A DNA stretch of 12,881 nt from Lentisphaeria bacterium (GTDB lineage Bacteria > Verrucomicrobiota > Lentisphaeria > Victivallales > UBA1829): contig JAFYBD010000303.1 of the NCBI GenBank assembly GCA_017540385.1, positions 1-12,881 on the forward strand, in the 5' to 3' direction. Positions 1-6,916 of the stretch are shown one piece after another. The position numbers and the translations under genes are program-made. The notes beneath the pieces are model-generated. The model searched no databases and was not told the origin of the DNA. It saw nothing but the letters and a program-made list of their open reading frames with translations. Each line of letters opens with the position of its first letter. Positions within the stretch are counted from its first letter, which is position 1.

Positions 1-1503
1 CTGCAGCCCTTCGATCGCATACATGATCGATTTCCCGCCGGCCATGGAGACCATCACGCCGTTGGTCCGCTGCGGAATATCGCCTTTGAGCGGTTCGTAG
101 TGGTCGAACACGTGGGACATGATCGCCTCGCCGGAGGTCACGTTCATGACCTTGGTGCGCAGTCCGATGATGCCTCGGGTCGGAATGTAGAACTGGAGCA
201 GCTGGCGGCTGGCATGGTTTTCCATGCTGATCATTTCGCCGCGCCGCATGCCGACCTGTTCGATCACTTTGCCTGCGGTCGTGTCCGGGGCGTCGATCGT
301 GAGCAGTTCCATCGGCTCGCATTTCTTCCCGTCGATCTCTTTGATGATCACGTGCGGCTGGGACACCATCAGCTCATAGCCTTCCCGGCGCATGTTTTCG
401 ATCAGGATGGAGATATGGAGTACGCCGCGTCCGCTGACATTGAACGAATCCGGACCGAGCTGTTCCACCCGGAGCGCCACGTCGCGTTCGGCTTCCTTGA
501 GGAGCCTTTCCCGGATATGGCGGCTGCTGATGTATTTGCCTTCCTGTCCGAAGAGCGGCGAATCGTTGACCATGAAGGTCATCGAAAGCGTGGGTTCGTC
601 AATGGCGATCGGGGGCATCTGTTCCGGTGCTGCGGAACTTGCGATGGTGTCGCTGATATCGATGTTTTCGACTCCGACCAGGGCGCAGATGTCGCCGCAG
701 CGGACTTCCTCGACCTCTTTGCGCGTGATGCCTTCGAAGGTGAACAGCTGCTTGATCTGGGCGGGTTTCTGGGTGCCGTCGCGTTTGATGATGACCGCAG
801 GTTCATTGATCTTGAGCGTGCCGCGGTGGACCCGGCCGATGCCGATACGGCCCACATAATCGTTATAATCGAGCGTGGAAACCTGGATCTGCATCGGACC
901 GTCCCGGAATGGTGCCGCCGGAATGAATTCAAGAATGGCATCCATCAGCGGCAGGATCGAGTCGCGGGCGCCGTTCTGCAGGTCTTTGGTCGCCCAGCCG
1001 TCGCGCCCGCTGGCATAAAGGACGGGGAAATCCAGCTGGCTTTCGTTCGCGTTGAGGTCGACGAACAGATCGAATACTTTGTTGAGCACTTCATCCGGCC
1101 GCGCATCGGGACGGTCGATCTTGTTGATGATGACGACCGGTTTCAGATTGAGCTTGAGCGCCTTGTCGAGCACGAACCGGGTCTGGGGCAGGGGACCCTC
1201 GGCGCTGTCCACCAGCAGCAGCACGCCGTCGGCCATATTGAGGACGCGTTCCACCTGGCCCCCGAAATCGCTGTGGCCGGGGGTGTCGATGATGTTGATC
1301 TTCGTGTCGCGGTAGTTCACGCTGATATTTTTCGCGAGGATCGTGATGCCGCGCTCGCGCTCCAGCTCGTTGCTGTCGAGGAAGCACGTGTGCATTTCCT
1401 GGTTTTCGCGGAAGAGCTTGGCCTGACGGATGATCTCATCGACGAGGGTCGTTTTGCCGTGGTCCACGTGGGCGATGATGGCGATGTTTCTGATGTTCTG
1501 CAT
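1..1503 (-). CDS. typA: Translational GTPase TypA/BipA, C-terminus cut by window edge
   Basis: This is a ribosome-associated GTPase of the elongation-factor superfamily, known in the family to act in stress adaptation and 50S subunit assembly. All GTPase motifs are visible: the P-loop AHVDHGKTT (residues 11-19), the switch I segment ERERGITI (48-55), DTPGHSDFGG (73-82) and NKID (127-130). The LDSNELERERGIT context and the later segments RGVLHISILIENMRREGYE and PTRGIIGLRTKVMN are typical of TypA rather than EF-G or LepA. The window holds 501 codons. The family is usually about 600-615 residues, so roughly the last 100 are missing beyond position 1. The start at 1503 gives MQNIRNIAIIAHVDHGKTT, matching the family N-terminus, but no good Shine-Dalgarno motif precedes it. 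A promoter lies about 60 bases upstream. Identity is very secure. Confidence 0.97.
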   Translation of the reverse strand, partial: MQNIRNIAIIAHVDHGKTTLVDEIIRQAKLFRENQEMHTCFLDSNELERERGITILAKNISVNYRDTKINIIDTPGHSDFGGQVERVLNMADGVLLLVDSAEGPLPQTRFVLDKALKLNLKPVVIINKIDRPDARPDEVLNKVFDLFVDLNANESQLDFPVLYASGRDGWATKDLQNGARDSILPLMDAILEFIPAAPFRDGPMQIQVSTLDYNDYVGRIGIGRVHRGTLKINEPAVIIKRDGTQKPAQIKQLFTFEGITRKEVEEVRCGDICALVGVENIDISDTIASSAAPEQMPPIAIDEPTLSMTFMVNDSPLFGQEGKYISSRHIRERLLKEAERDVALRVEQLGPDSFNVSGRGVLHISILIENMRREGYELMVSQPHVIIKEIDGKKCEPMELLTIDAPDTTAGKVIEQVGMRRGEMISMENHASRQLLQFYIPTRGIIGLRTKVMNVTSGEAIMSHVFDHYEPLKGDIPQRTNGVMVSMAGGKSIMYAIEGLQ

Positions 1504-1565
1504 AGAGTGGGTTTCGGGGTTCTCGGGGCTCGGTGAAAAAGTCGGTTAAAATGTTGGTAAACTAT

Positions 1566-1594
1566 AATATACACCAATTCATGGAAAAATACAA
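1566..1594 (-). promoter_or_regulatory. Predicted sigma70-type promoter of typA
   Basis: Read on the minus strand there is a -35 box TTGTAT (1589-1594), a 17-base spacer and a -10 box TATATT (1566-1571), followed by an overlapping TATTAT. Transcription would start near 1559, giving a leader of about 56 bases before the typA ATG at 1503. It lies just left of the 40-bp repeat array, so the array sits between this promoter and the ATPase promoter firing the other way. Confidence 0.55.
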
Positions 1595-1647
1595 TGGATT
1601 TTCGCGCGAAACGCGTGTTTTTTGACCGGTTTTCCGCCCTTTTTGGA

Positions 1648-1912
1648 AGCTCTGTGAGTCGGCCCCGTCGACACAAAGCCGCGAGAAAGTTTGTGTTGTC
1701 GGCAACACAAAGTCTCCAAAAATGCAAGGTTTGTGGAGTCCATAACACAAACTGCGCCGTTTCTTCGAGTTTTTGGAATATTTTCCGAAGAGTGGTTAAA
1801 AATGCAATGTTTTTGGATTCTATTCCGAAAAGTGTATCAAAACGCAAAGTTTTTGGAATATTTTCCGAAAAGTGTCTTGATTTTTTAAGTTTTTGGATTA
1901 TATTCCAAATAG
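1648..1912. repeat. Array of palindromic units with an exact 40-bp period
   Basis: Six units begin at 1688, 1728, 1768, 1808, 1848 and 1888. Each carries an inverted repeat whose centre falls at 1700.5, 1740.5, 1780.5, 1820.5, 1860.5 and 1900.5. A seventh, weaker unit starts at 1648. Units 1-3 have arms of the form TTTGTG/CACAAA; the best is a perfect 9-bp dyad (1690-1698 with 1703-1711, loop TCGG). Units 4-7 have arms of the form TTTTGGA/TCCGAAA, and the last has TTTGGA (1892-1897) with TCCAAA (1904-1909). Between dyads the units share AGTG and AAAATGCAA-like segments. The array is AT-rich against GC-rich flanks and fills most of the 437-base gap between typA and the ATPase gene. No protein gene is convincing inside it. 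An operator array for a DNA-binding protein is the favoured reading. Confidence 0.88.
1877..1904 (+). promoter_or_regulatory. Predicted promoter of the AAA+ ATPase gene, inside the last repeat unit
   Basis: A -35 box TTGATT (1877-1882), a 16-base spacer and a -10 box TATATT (1899-1904) precede the ATPase start at 1941 by a sensible distance, with a start site near 1911. The -10 box coincides with the centre (1900.5) of the last dyad of the array. A protein bound there would be expected to block polymerase. Confidence 0.55.
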
Positions 1913-1928
1913 TAACCGATGCGTAACC

Positions 1929-1934
1929 GGAGGT
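1929..1934 (+). promoter_or_regulatory. Strong Shine-Dalgarno site that fixes the ATPase start
   Basis: GGAGGT lies 6-7 bases before ATG 1941. The in-frame ATG at 1893 has no such site, would lie upstream of the predicted transcript start, and would add 16 residues encoded by repeat DNA, so 1941 is preferred. Confidence 0.8.
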
Positions 1935-1940
1935 GAACAA

Positions 1941-3137
1941 ATGAGAATCGAACGGACAGAATACCTGAAGGAACTCCAAGCCTGGCGAGGGAAACAGATC
2001 ATCAAGGTCATTACGGGAGTACGTCGCTGCGGGAAATCCGTGCTGATGGAGATGTACGCCGAATGGCTCAGGGAGCAGGGTGTCCCGAAAAAACGCATTG
2101 TCGAGGTGAATCTTGAGAAACTCGAGAACGAGGCGTTGTGTCAGCCCCGGGCGCTGCACGCCTACATCAAGAAACGGCTTTCCCCGAAAGAAATGACGTA
2201 CGTCTTCATCGACGAGGTTCAGCTCTGCGAGGAGTTTCCCCGCGTGGTGGACAGCCTCTTCATCACGCCCAACACTGACATCTACATCACCGGGTCCAAC
2301 GCCAATCTGCTCTCCTCGGAGCTGGCGACGATGCTCTCCGGTCGCTATGTGGAGATCAGCATGCTTCCGCTGTCCTTCCGCGAATTCGCGCAGGCTCATG
2401 CGGAAACAACCGATCGCCGGAGCCTGTACCGGGAATACGTGTCGACCAGTTCGTTTCCATACGCGATGGTGCTTGCCGGGGCCGCGCGCGAACTCGACAG
2501 CTATCTGGAGGGCATCTACAATACGATCCTGGTGAAAGACGTGATGACCCGGCACCGGGTTCAGGATCCGATGGTTCTGAACAGTGTGGCGAAATTCGTC
2601 TTTTCGAGCATAGGCAGCGAGTTGTCCGTCAAACGAATCGCGGATACGCTGACCTCCGGCGGCAGGAAGACCGACGGCAAGACCGTCGAGAAGTATCTTT
2701 CGGCCCTGCTGGAAAGCTTTGTCATCTACAGGGCGGAACGCTACGACGTCAAGGGCAAGCAGCTCCTGAAGACGCACGATAAATACTATGTGGTCGACAT
2801 CGGCCTGCGCCGTCATCTCCTTGGCGGACAGTATCAGGATGTGGGGCACATCCTGGAGAATGTCGTCTTTCTCGAACTGCTCAGGCGGGGCGGCAAAGTC
2901 CGTGTGGGAAAAGTCGCGGGATCGGAAATCGATTTCGTGGCGGAGACCTCCAACGGCATGGAATACTACCAGGTCGCGGCGACAGTGCGCGACACCCCGA
3001 CATTGGAGCGCGAACTCGCGCCGCTTCGGAAGATTCGCGACCACTACCCGAAATTCCTGCTGACCCTGGACGAAGACCCCTCGGACAACATCGACGGCAT
3101 CCGCAAGCTCCATGTGCTGGACTGGCTGCTCCAGTGA
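1941..3137 (+). CDS. AAA+ ATPase of the AAA_14/DUF4143 family
   Basis: This is a 398-residue P-loop ATPase of a large, poorly understood prokaryotic family. The N-terminal ATPase domain (about residues 17-150) has Walker A GVRRCGKS (26-33), Walker B VFIDEVQ (88-94), a sensor-like TGSNA (117-121) and the conserved LSGRY (132-136, with Arg135). The C-terminal DUF4143 part (about 195-355) includes the helix ENVVFLELLRRGG and then GSEIDFVAE (327-335) with a following YYQVA. This resembles a PD-(D/E)XK nuclease fold with Glu329, Asp331 and Gln344 rather than a full catalytic set, so nuclease activity is doubtful. The end, KFLLTLDED then DGIRKLHVLDWLL, is typical of the family. No partner gene is adjacent. 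The gene is monocistronic by context: its own promoter lies in the palindromic array and a terminator overlaps its stop. Family assignment is secure; the cellular role is unknown. Confidence 0.93.
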   Translation: MRIERTEYLKELQAWRGKQIIKVITGVRRCGKSVLMEMYAEWLREQGVPKKRIVEVNLEKLENEALCQPRALHAYIKKRLSPKEMTYVFIDEVQLCEEFPRVVDSLFITPNTDIYITGSNANLLSSELATMLSGRYVEISMLPLSFREFAQAHAETTDRRSLYREYVSTSSFPYAMVLAGAARELDSYLEGIYNTILVKDVMTRHRVQDPMVLNSVAKFVFSSIGSELSVKRIADTLTSGGRKTDGKTVEKYLSALLESFVIYRAERYDVKGKQLLKTHDKYYVVDIGLRRHLLGGQYQDVGHILENVVFLELLRRGGKVRVGKVAGSEIDFVAETSNGMEYYQVAATVRDTPTLERELAPLRKIRDHYPKFLLTLDEDPSDNIDGIRKLHVLDWLLQ

Positions 3138-3149
3138 GGAGCAGCTTTT
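3125..3149 (+). terminator. Intrinsic terminator overlapping the ATPase stop codon
   Basis: GCTGCTCC (3125-3132) pairs perfectly with GGAGCAGC (3138-3145) around a five-base loop AGTGA, followed by TTTT (3146-3149). The loop contains the TGA stop (3135-3137), so the last codons of the gene form the left arm. It would isolate the ATPase transcript from the next gene. Confidence 0.75.
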
Positions 3150-3200
3150 GTCCGGTTTTTCCGTCACCACCCCAGTCACCACTTTTGAGGAGCAGAAACT

Positions 3201-3216
3201 TTTTTTTCGAAAAAAA
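3201..3216. repeat. Perfect A/T palindrome ahead of the secreted-protein gene
   Basis: TTTTTTTCGAAAAAAA is a 16-base perfect palindrome in the 176-base gap between the ATPase and the secreted-protein gene. The nine-base word GAGGAGCAG occurs at 3136-3144 and again at 3187-3195. A weak promoter could overlap the palindrome (TTCGAA at 3206-3211, 17 bases, TAAGAT at 3229-3234), but the match is poor. The palindrome may also act as a second, weak terminator. Confidence 0.5.
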
Positions 3217-3313
3217 GCGAATCGTCGCTAAGATTTCCGTTGTTTGTACGTCTAATCATCAGAATCAATCGTTTCGACCACCCTCTGTACCACTTGAACC
3301 CCGGGAGAGCCCT

Positions 3314-4228
3314 ATGAAACAGAACCAGTTCAAATTGCTGAAGAGCGCAATCCTCTGCCTCGCCCTGCTCGCTGCGGCCATACCGTTCGCTGCCCTCGCG
3401 CAGACCGGGGCGAAAGCCGCCGATTCCGAAGAACAAGTTTTAACTTTGGAAGGGGTTTTCGGGGGAAAAGGTATCTTCGTTTTTGAAGGGAACACGATTC
3501 AATACCGGAAAGAGAGCGGAAATGATCCAGGCAATTTGAAGGTAAACGGTGTTTCCTGGAAAGATGTCAATATGCCGTTTCAGCTTGATTTCACGCCGGA
3601 TTTCGAAAAGGCGACAATCGTGGAGAGGTCAAGACAATTCTCCAAAGAGATTGATTCGAGTCTTAACGCGAGTAAAAGCAGATTTGAGTTATCCGTCAAC
3701 AATCTTTTTGGAGGAAGGGGGTCTTATTACATCGTCAAGATCGCCGCAAAGAATCAAAAGGAAATAAAGGATCCCCTGGCGCCCGAGGCCATTGAATCGA
3801 CGAACGGCATGGATCATCAGCATGTCCGTGTGAATACTCGCTACATCGCCCCGCCGGACTATCTTCATGGCGATCGCGTTTTTATCAAAGGGACGGTGGA
3901 CCGGATGACGGGATTCCGTATCCAAAAATCGCAAGTGCATTATCTGGTTTGTGATGCCGCACCATCAGGCTACAGTGGAGGGGGCGGTATTACATTCGAG
4001 GGCAAATTCGCGTCCGATGTTTCCGTCAACGGAAAAGAATGGACAAATCTTGCCACGCCATTCGGACTCGGTTTTTCGGTATCTCTTTCGTCCTACAAAA
4101 GAATGAATTTCAAATCTGAAAACTGCAATGTCAGCTGTTCGGTCAACGGGGACATGCTCGAGGTCGTCATCCGGAACAACAACAAGAAACCGGTCCCGTT
4201 CGAGGTGCAGCTATTTTTCACCGAATGA
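3314..4228 (+). CDS. Secreted protein of unknown function with a duplicated domain
   Basis: I do not recognise this 304-residue protein. It begins with a clear signal peptide: Lys-rich start, hydrophobic run SAILCLALLAAAIPFAALA and a likely cleavage after ALA near residue 29, so the product is exported. The mature part contains two related segments. VNGVSW (77-82) is followed at fixed spacing by PFQLDF (88-93), and VNGKEW (238-243) by PFGLGF (249-254), about 161 residues apart. This suggests two copies of a beta-rich domain joined by a middle segment. The start at 3314 is chosen because GGGAG sits six bases upstream and the signal peptide begins there; longer in-frame starts lack both. The gene is visibly poorer in G+C than its neighbours (one hand-counted 60-base line, 3421-3480, has 26 G+C). 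It lies between a terminator and the glycosidase promoter, so it is probably its own transcript. Confidence 0.85.
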   Translation: MKQNQFKLLKSAILCLALLAAAIPFAALAQTGAKAADSEEQVLTLEGVFGGKGIFVFEGNTIQYRKESGNDPGNLKVNGVSWKDVNMPFQLDFTPDFEKATIVERSRQFSKEIDSSLNASKSRFELSVNNLFGGRGSYYIVKIAAKNQKEIKDPLAPEAIESTNGMDHQHVRVNTRYIAPPDYLHGDRVFIKGTVDRMTGFRIQKSQVHYLVCDAAPSGYSGGGGITFEGKFASDVSVNGKEWTNLATPFGLGFSVSLSSYKRMNFKSENCNVSCSVNGDMLEVVIRNNNKKPVPFEVQLFFTE

Positions 4229-4238
4229 TGGCCCGGGG

Positions 4239-4259
4239 TTCCGCTCTTGTCCGGCGGAA
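4239..4259 (+). terminator. Weak hairpin after the secreted-protein gene
   Basis: TTCCGC (4239-4244) pairs with GCGGAA (4254-4259) ten bases after the stop. The stem is short and no real T-run follows, so it is a marginal terminator candidate. Confidence 0.3.
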
Positions 4260-4289
4260 GATTTGTCGCGGTATTTTGGCGCGCGGGGG

Positions 4290-4318
4290 TTGATTTTTCG
4301 GGGGAGGGGAATTATAGT
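4290..4318 (+). promoter_or_regulatory. Predicted sigma70-type promoter of the glycosidase gene
   Basis: A -35 box TTGATT (4290-4295), a 17-base spacer and a -10 box TATAGT (4313-4318) lie in a G-rich stretch. The transcript would begin near 4325, at the left edge of the 50-bp duplication, giving a leader of about 140 bases. Confidence 0.6.
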
Positions 4319-4325
4319 AACGCAG

Positions 4326-4427
4326 CGGGACGGAAGAACGCCGAGATGCAGCCCTCCCGATCGCCCGAACCCGAACGGGACGGAGGAACGCCGATTTGGC
4401 GGCTCTCTCGACCGCCCGAACCCCGAC
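4326..4427. repeat. Imperfect 50-bp tandem duplication in the glycosidase leader
   Basis: Two copies start at 4326 and 4376. Both open with CGGGACGG, continue with GAACGCCGA and end with CGCCCGAACCC. The middles differ, and a one-base offset appears by the right end. Lying just after the predicted transcription start, the duplication would be in the untranslated leader. It contains no open frame that I would call a gene. Confidence 0.75.
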
Positions 4428-4465
4428 TCATCCCATCCCACATACCAACGACAGGAATCCCATTC

Positions 4466-6841
4466 ATGGCAGGTCACATCATGGCAAAAACGATACTGGC
4501 AGGCAGCGCGGCCGTGCTCTCCGCGGCGGCATTTGCGGCCGAAGCGGATTATCCGATCCAACCCGTTCCGTTCACTCAGGTCCGGTTCACGTCCGGGCTC
4601 CTGGCGGAGCGTCAGGAAGTCAACCGCAAGGTCACGATCCCGTTTGCATTGCAGCAGTGCCTGGAGTCGGGTCGTCTGAAGAACTTCGATCTGGCGGCGG
4701 AGACCATGAAGCGCCGGGCGGCCGGGGAGACGACGTTCCAGAACCGGCCGGTGTCCTCGCTGCCGTTCGACGACACGGACATCTACAAGTTTCTGGAGGG
4801 GGCGTCGTATTCGCTGCAGACGAACCCGGACCCGGAGCTGAAGTCGAAGATGGAGGACATCATCCGCCACGTGAAGGCGGCGCAGGAGCCCGACGGCTAT
4901 CTGTACACGTTCCGCACCATGCACCCGGATTCGCCTGCGCACGAATGGATCAATCAGCGGCGGTGGCTGAACGACCCGAACCTGAGCCACGAGCTGTACA
5001 ACCTGGGGCATTTCTACGAATGTGCCACGGCGTATTACGAGGCGACCGGAGACCGCACGCTGCTGGACATGGCGGTGAAGTCGGCGGAGCTCGTGAACCG
5101 TGACCTCGGCGGGGACGATCCGTGCATTGCCCCGGGGCATCAGATCATCGAAATGGGGCTCGCGAAGCTGTACCGTCAGACCGGCGACGAACGCTGGCTG
5201 AAGCTGGCGGCGCATTTCCTGGAGAACAAGGCGAAACGCGGCCCCGGCGACCCCTACAGCCAGTCGCACAAACCCGTGCTTCAGCAGGACGAGGCCGTTG
5301 GACACGCCGTCCGCGCGAATTACATGTACGCCGGGATGGCCGACGTGGCGGCGCTCTCCGGCGACCAGCGGTACGTGGACGCGATCACGAAGATCTGGGA
5401 CAACGTCGTCGGGAAGAAATACCACCTGACCGGCGGCTGCGGCGCGCGCAGCAGCGGCGAGGCTTACGGCAACAATTACGAGCTGCCGAACCGGTGTTAC
5501 AACGAGACGTGCGCCGCAGTGGCGTTTCTCTTCTGGACCCACCGGATGTTCCTGATGTACGGCGACGCGAAATACATGGACACGTTCGAGCGGACCATGT
5601 ACAACGGCGCGTTCTCGGGCGTCTCGCTCTCCGGCGACCGGTTCTTCTACCCGAATCTGCTGGAATCGTCCGGCTCCACGCGGTCCGCGTGGTTCGGCTG
5701 CGCGTGCTGTCCGCCGAACATCATGCGGACGATCGCGTCGCTGGGGCAGTACGTCTGCGCGAAGAAGGACCGCACGATCTACATGCTGCTCTACGGAGCG
5801 GGCACGGTCGACGCGGGCGACGCGGTCTTCACGCAGACCACGAATTACCCGTGGGACGGCCGGATCGAGATCGCGCTGTCCGACGTGAAACAGGGCAAAT
5901 TCGCGCTCGCGCTGCGCATCCCGGGCTGGGTCGAGGGGCGTCCCGTGCCGTCCGACCTGTACACGTACCGCAACGCCGCGCCCGCGAAATGGACGCTGCT
6001 GGTGAACGGGAAAAAGGCCGATTACAAGATGGAAAAGGGCTTCGCCGTGATCGACCGCACCTGGAAGACCGGCGACAAGGTCACGCTCGACCTGCCGATG
6101 GAGGTCCGCCGCGTGAAGGCCAACGACCAGGTCGGCAACCTCGCCGGGCAGGTCGCGTTCGAACGCGGCCCGATCGTGTTCGCGTTCGAGCAGAAGGATC
6201 AGGCCGTGAACACGCCGTGGCGGCGCTGGTTCGTGCCGCAGGACGCGAAGATCGAGGCGAAATACCGCACCGACCTCTTCCCCGGCGGCGGAGTCGAGAC
6301 GCTCGAGATCGAGGTCCCCGGCGGCAGGATGACCGCCATCCCGTACGCCTGGTGGGCGAACCGCGGCTCCATGCCGATGCGCGTGTGGGTCTCGGATTCC
6401 GACACCTCGGCCGTGCAGGCGTCGAACAAGTCCGAGGAGGCGAAAGTGACCGTCTCGTACGCCCGCGGCGGCATGAATCCGGGGGCGATCAACGACGGGA
6501 TGTACCCGCAGAACCCGACCGACATCGACGTCGAGAACTTCGATTTCTGGTCCCACCTCGGCGGCAGCGAATGGGTCATGATGACGTTCGACGTCCCGGT
6601 CGAGCTTACCCGGTGCAAGTTCTACTGGTTCGACGACAGCCGCCGCGGGGGCGGATGCTCCCTGCCGCAGGCGTGGACGCTCAGCTGGGACGACGGCGGG
6701 GGGCAGTTCGTCCCGGTCGAGGTCGTCGAGCAGAAGATGGACGAGATCACGTTCAAGCCGGTGAAGGCGAAACGCCTCCGGCTCGACATCCGCCAGCGCA
6801 ACCGCATGGCCTCCGGGCTGTACGAGTGGCTGGTTTTCTAA
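4466..6841 (+). CDS. GH127-like glycosidase (DUF1680; beta-L-arabinofuranosidase family) with C-terminal beta-sandwich
   Basis: This is a 791-residue exported glycoside hydrolase. The family releases beta-L-arabinofuranose from plant glycans or glycoproteins using a zinc-bound cysteine nucleophile. The catalytic set is visible. Glu332 in SGEAYGNNYELPN matches the acid/base, Glu347 and Cys349 in NETC match zinc ligands, and Cys414-Cys415 in CACCPPN match the remaining ligands and the nucleophile of the characterised enzyme HypBA1. The N-terminal all-alpha barrel includes QEPDGYLYT and LSHELYNLGHFYECA. A beta-sandwich follows, then a C-terminal module from about residue 650 that resembles discoidin-type carbohydrate-binding domains. 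A signal peptide precedes AFAAEADYP. The start at 4466 has AGGA nine bases upstream; ATG 4481 (AGGT six bases upstream) is an equally plausible start. The exact substrate is not deducible. G+C is very high (42 of 60 bases in 5401-5460, by hand). Confidence 0.92.
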   Translation: MAGHIMAKTILAGSAAVLSAAAFAAEADYPIQPVPFTQVRFTSGLLAERQEVNRKVTIPFALQQCLESGRLKNFDLAAETMKRRAAGETTFQNRPVSSLPFDDTDIYKFLEGASYSLQTNPDPELKSKMEDIIRHVKAAQEPDGYLYTFRTMHPDSPAHEWINQRRWLNDPNLSHELYNLGHFYECATAYYEATGDRTLLDMAVKSAELVNRDLGGDDPCIAPGHQIIEMGLAKLYRQTGDERWLKLAAHFLENKAKRGPGDPYSQSHKPVLQQDEAVGHAVRANYMYAGMADVAALSGDQRYVDAITKIWDNVVGKKYHLTGGCGARSSGEAYGNNYELPNRCYNETCAAVAFLFWTHRMFLMYGDAKYMDTFERTMYNGAFSGVSLSGDRFFYPNLLESSGSTRSAWFGCACCPPNIMRTIASLGQYVCAKKDRTIYMLLYGAGTVDAGDAVFTQTTNYPWDGRIEIALSDVKQGKFALALRIPGWVEGRPVPSDLYTYRNAAPAKWTLLVNGKKADYKMEKGFAVIDRTWKTGDKVTLDLPMEVRRVKANDQVGNLAGQVAFERGPIVFAFEQKDQAVNTPWRRWFVPQDAKIEAKYRTDLFPGGGVETLEIEVPGGRMTAIPYAWWANRGSMPMRVWVSDSDTSAVQASNKSEEAKVTVSYARGGMNPGAINDGMYPQNPTDIDVENFDFWSHLGGSEWVMMTFDVPVELTRCKFYWFDDSRRGGGCSLPQAWTLSWDDGGGQFVPVEVVEQKMDEITFKPVKAKRLRLDIRQRNRMASGLYEWLVF

Positions 6842-6914
6842 CACACGAAGTGTGCCCGGCAGTGCGCGGCATGCGCTCGCGCACGGGGAAACAGACATTT
6901 TTCTGAGCAGAAAA
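6842..6914. other. Run of three small hairpins after the glycosidase stop
   Basis: Directly after the stop come CACAC/GTGTG (6842-6846 with 6850-6854), GTGCGCG/CGCGCAC (6862-6868 with 6878-6884) and TTTTCTG/CAGAAAA (6899-6905 with 6908-6914). They precede the main terminator and could protect the 3' end of the glycosidase mRNA. Confidence 0.5.
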
Positions 6915-6916
6915 TC

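Noticed and set aside
100..1536. Plus-strand open frame opposite typA
   Set aside because: It is a GC-rich shadow rich in Asp, His, Val and Arg, with no domain, opposite a gene with perfect GTPase motifs.
1594..1926. A 110-codon open frame on the plus strand through the repeat array
   Set aside because: It is made of repeat DNA, lacks a ribosome-binding site and reads as low-complexity translation. The array explains it better.
1640..1940. CRISPR array
   Set aside because: The regular spacing suggested it, but the whole 40-bp unit is repeat-like. There are no unique spacers of about 30 bases, the repeats are too diverged, and no cas gene is near.
1317..3182. Long minus-strand open frame over the ATPase gene
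   Set aside because: It runs antisense to a gene with clear Walker motifs and its left end is an out-of-frame reading of typA; no domain is recognisable.
3134..3313. 60-residue N-terminal extension of the secreted protein
   Set aside because: It would bury the signal peptide inside the protein and begin within the preceding terminator; ATG 3314 has a ribosome-binding site.
4247..4465. 73-residue N-terminal extension of the glycosidase
   Set aside because: It would start upstream of the predicted promoter and put the signal peptide internally.
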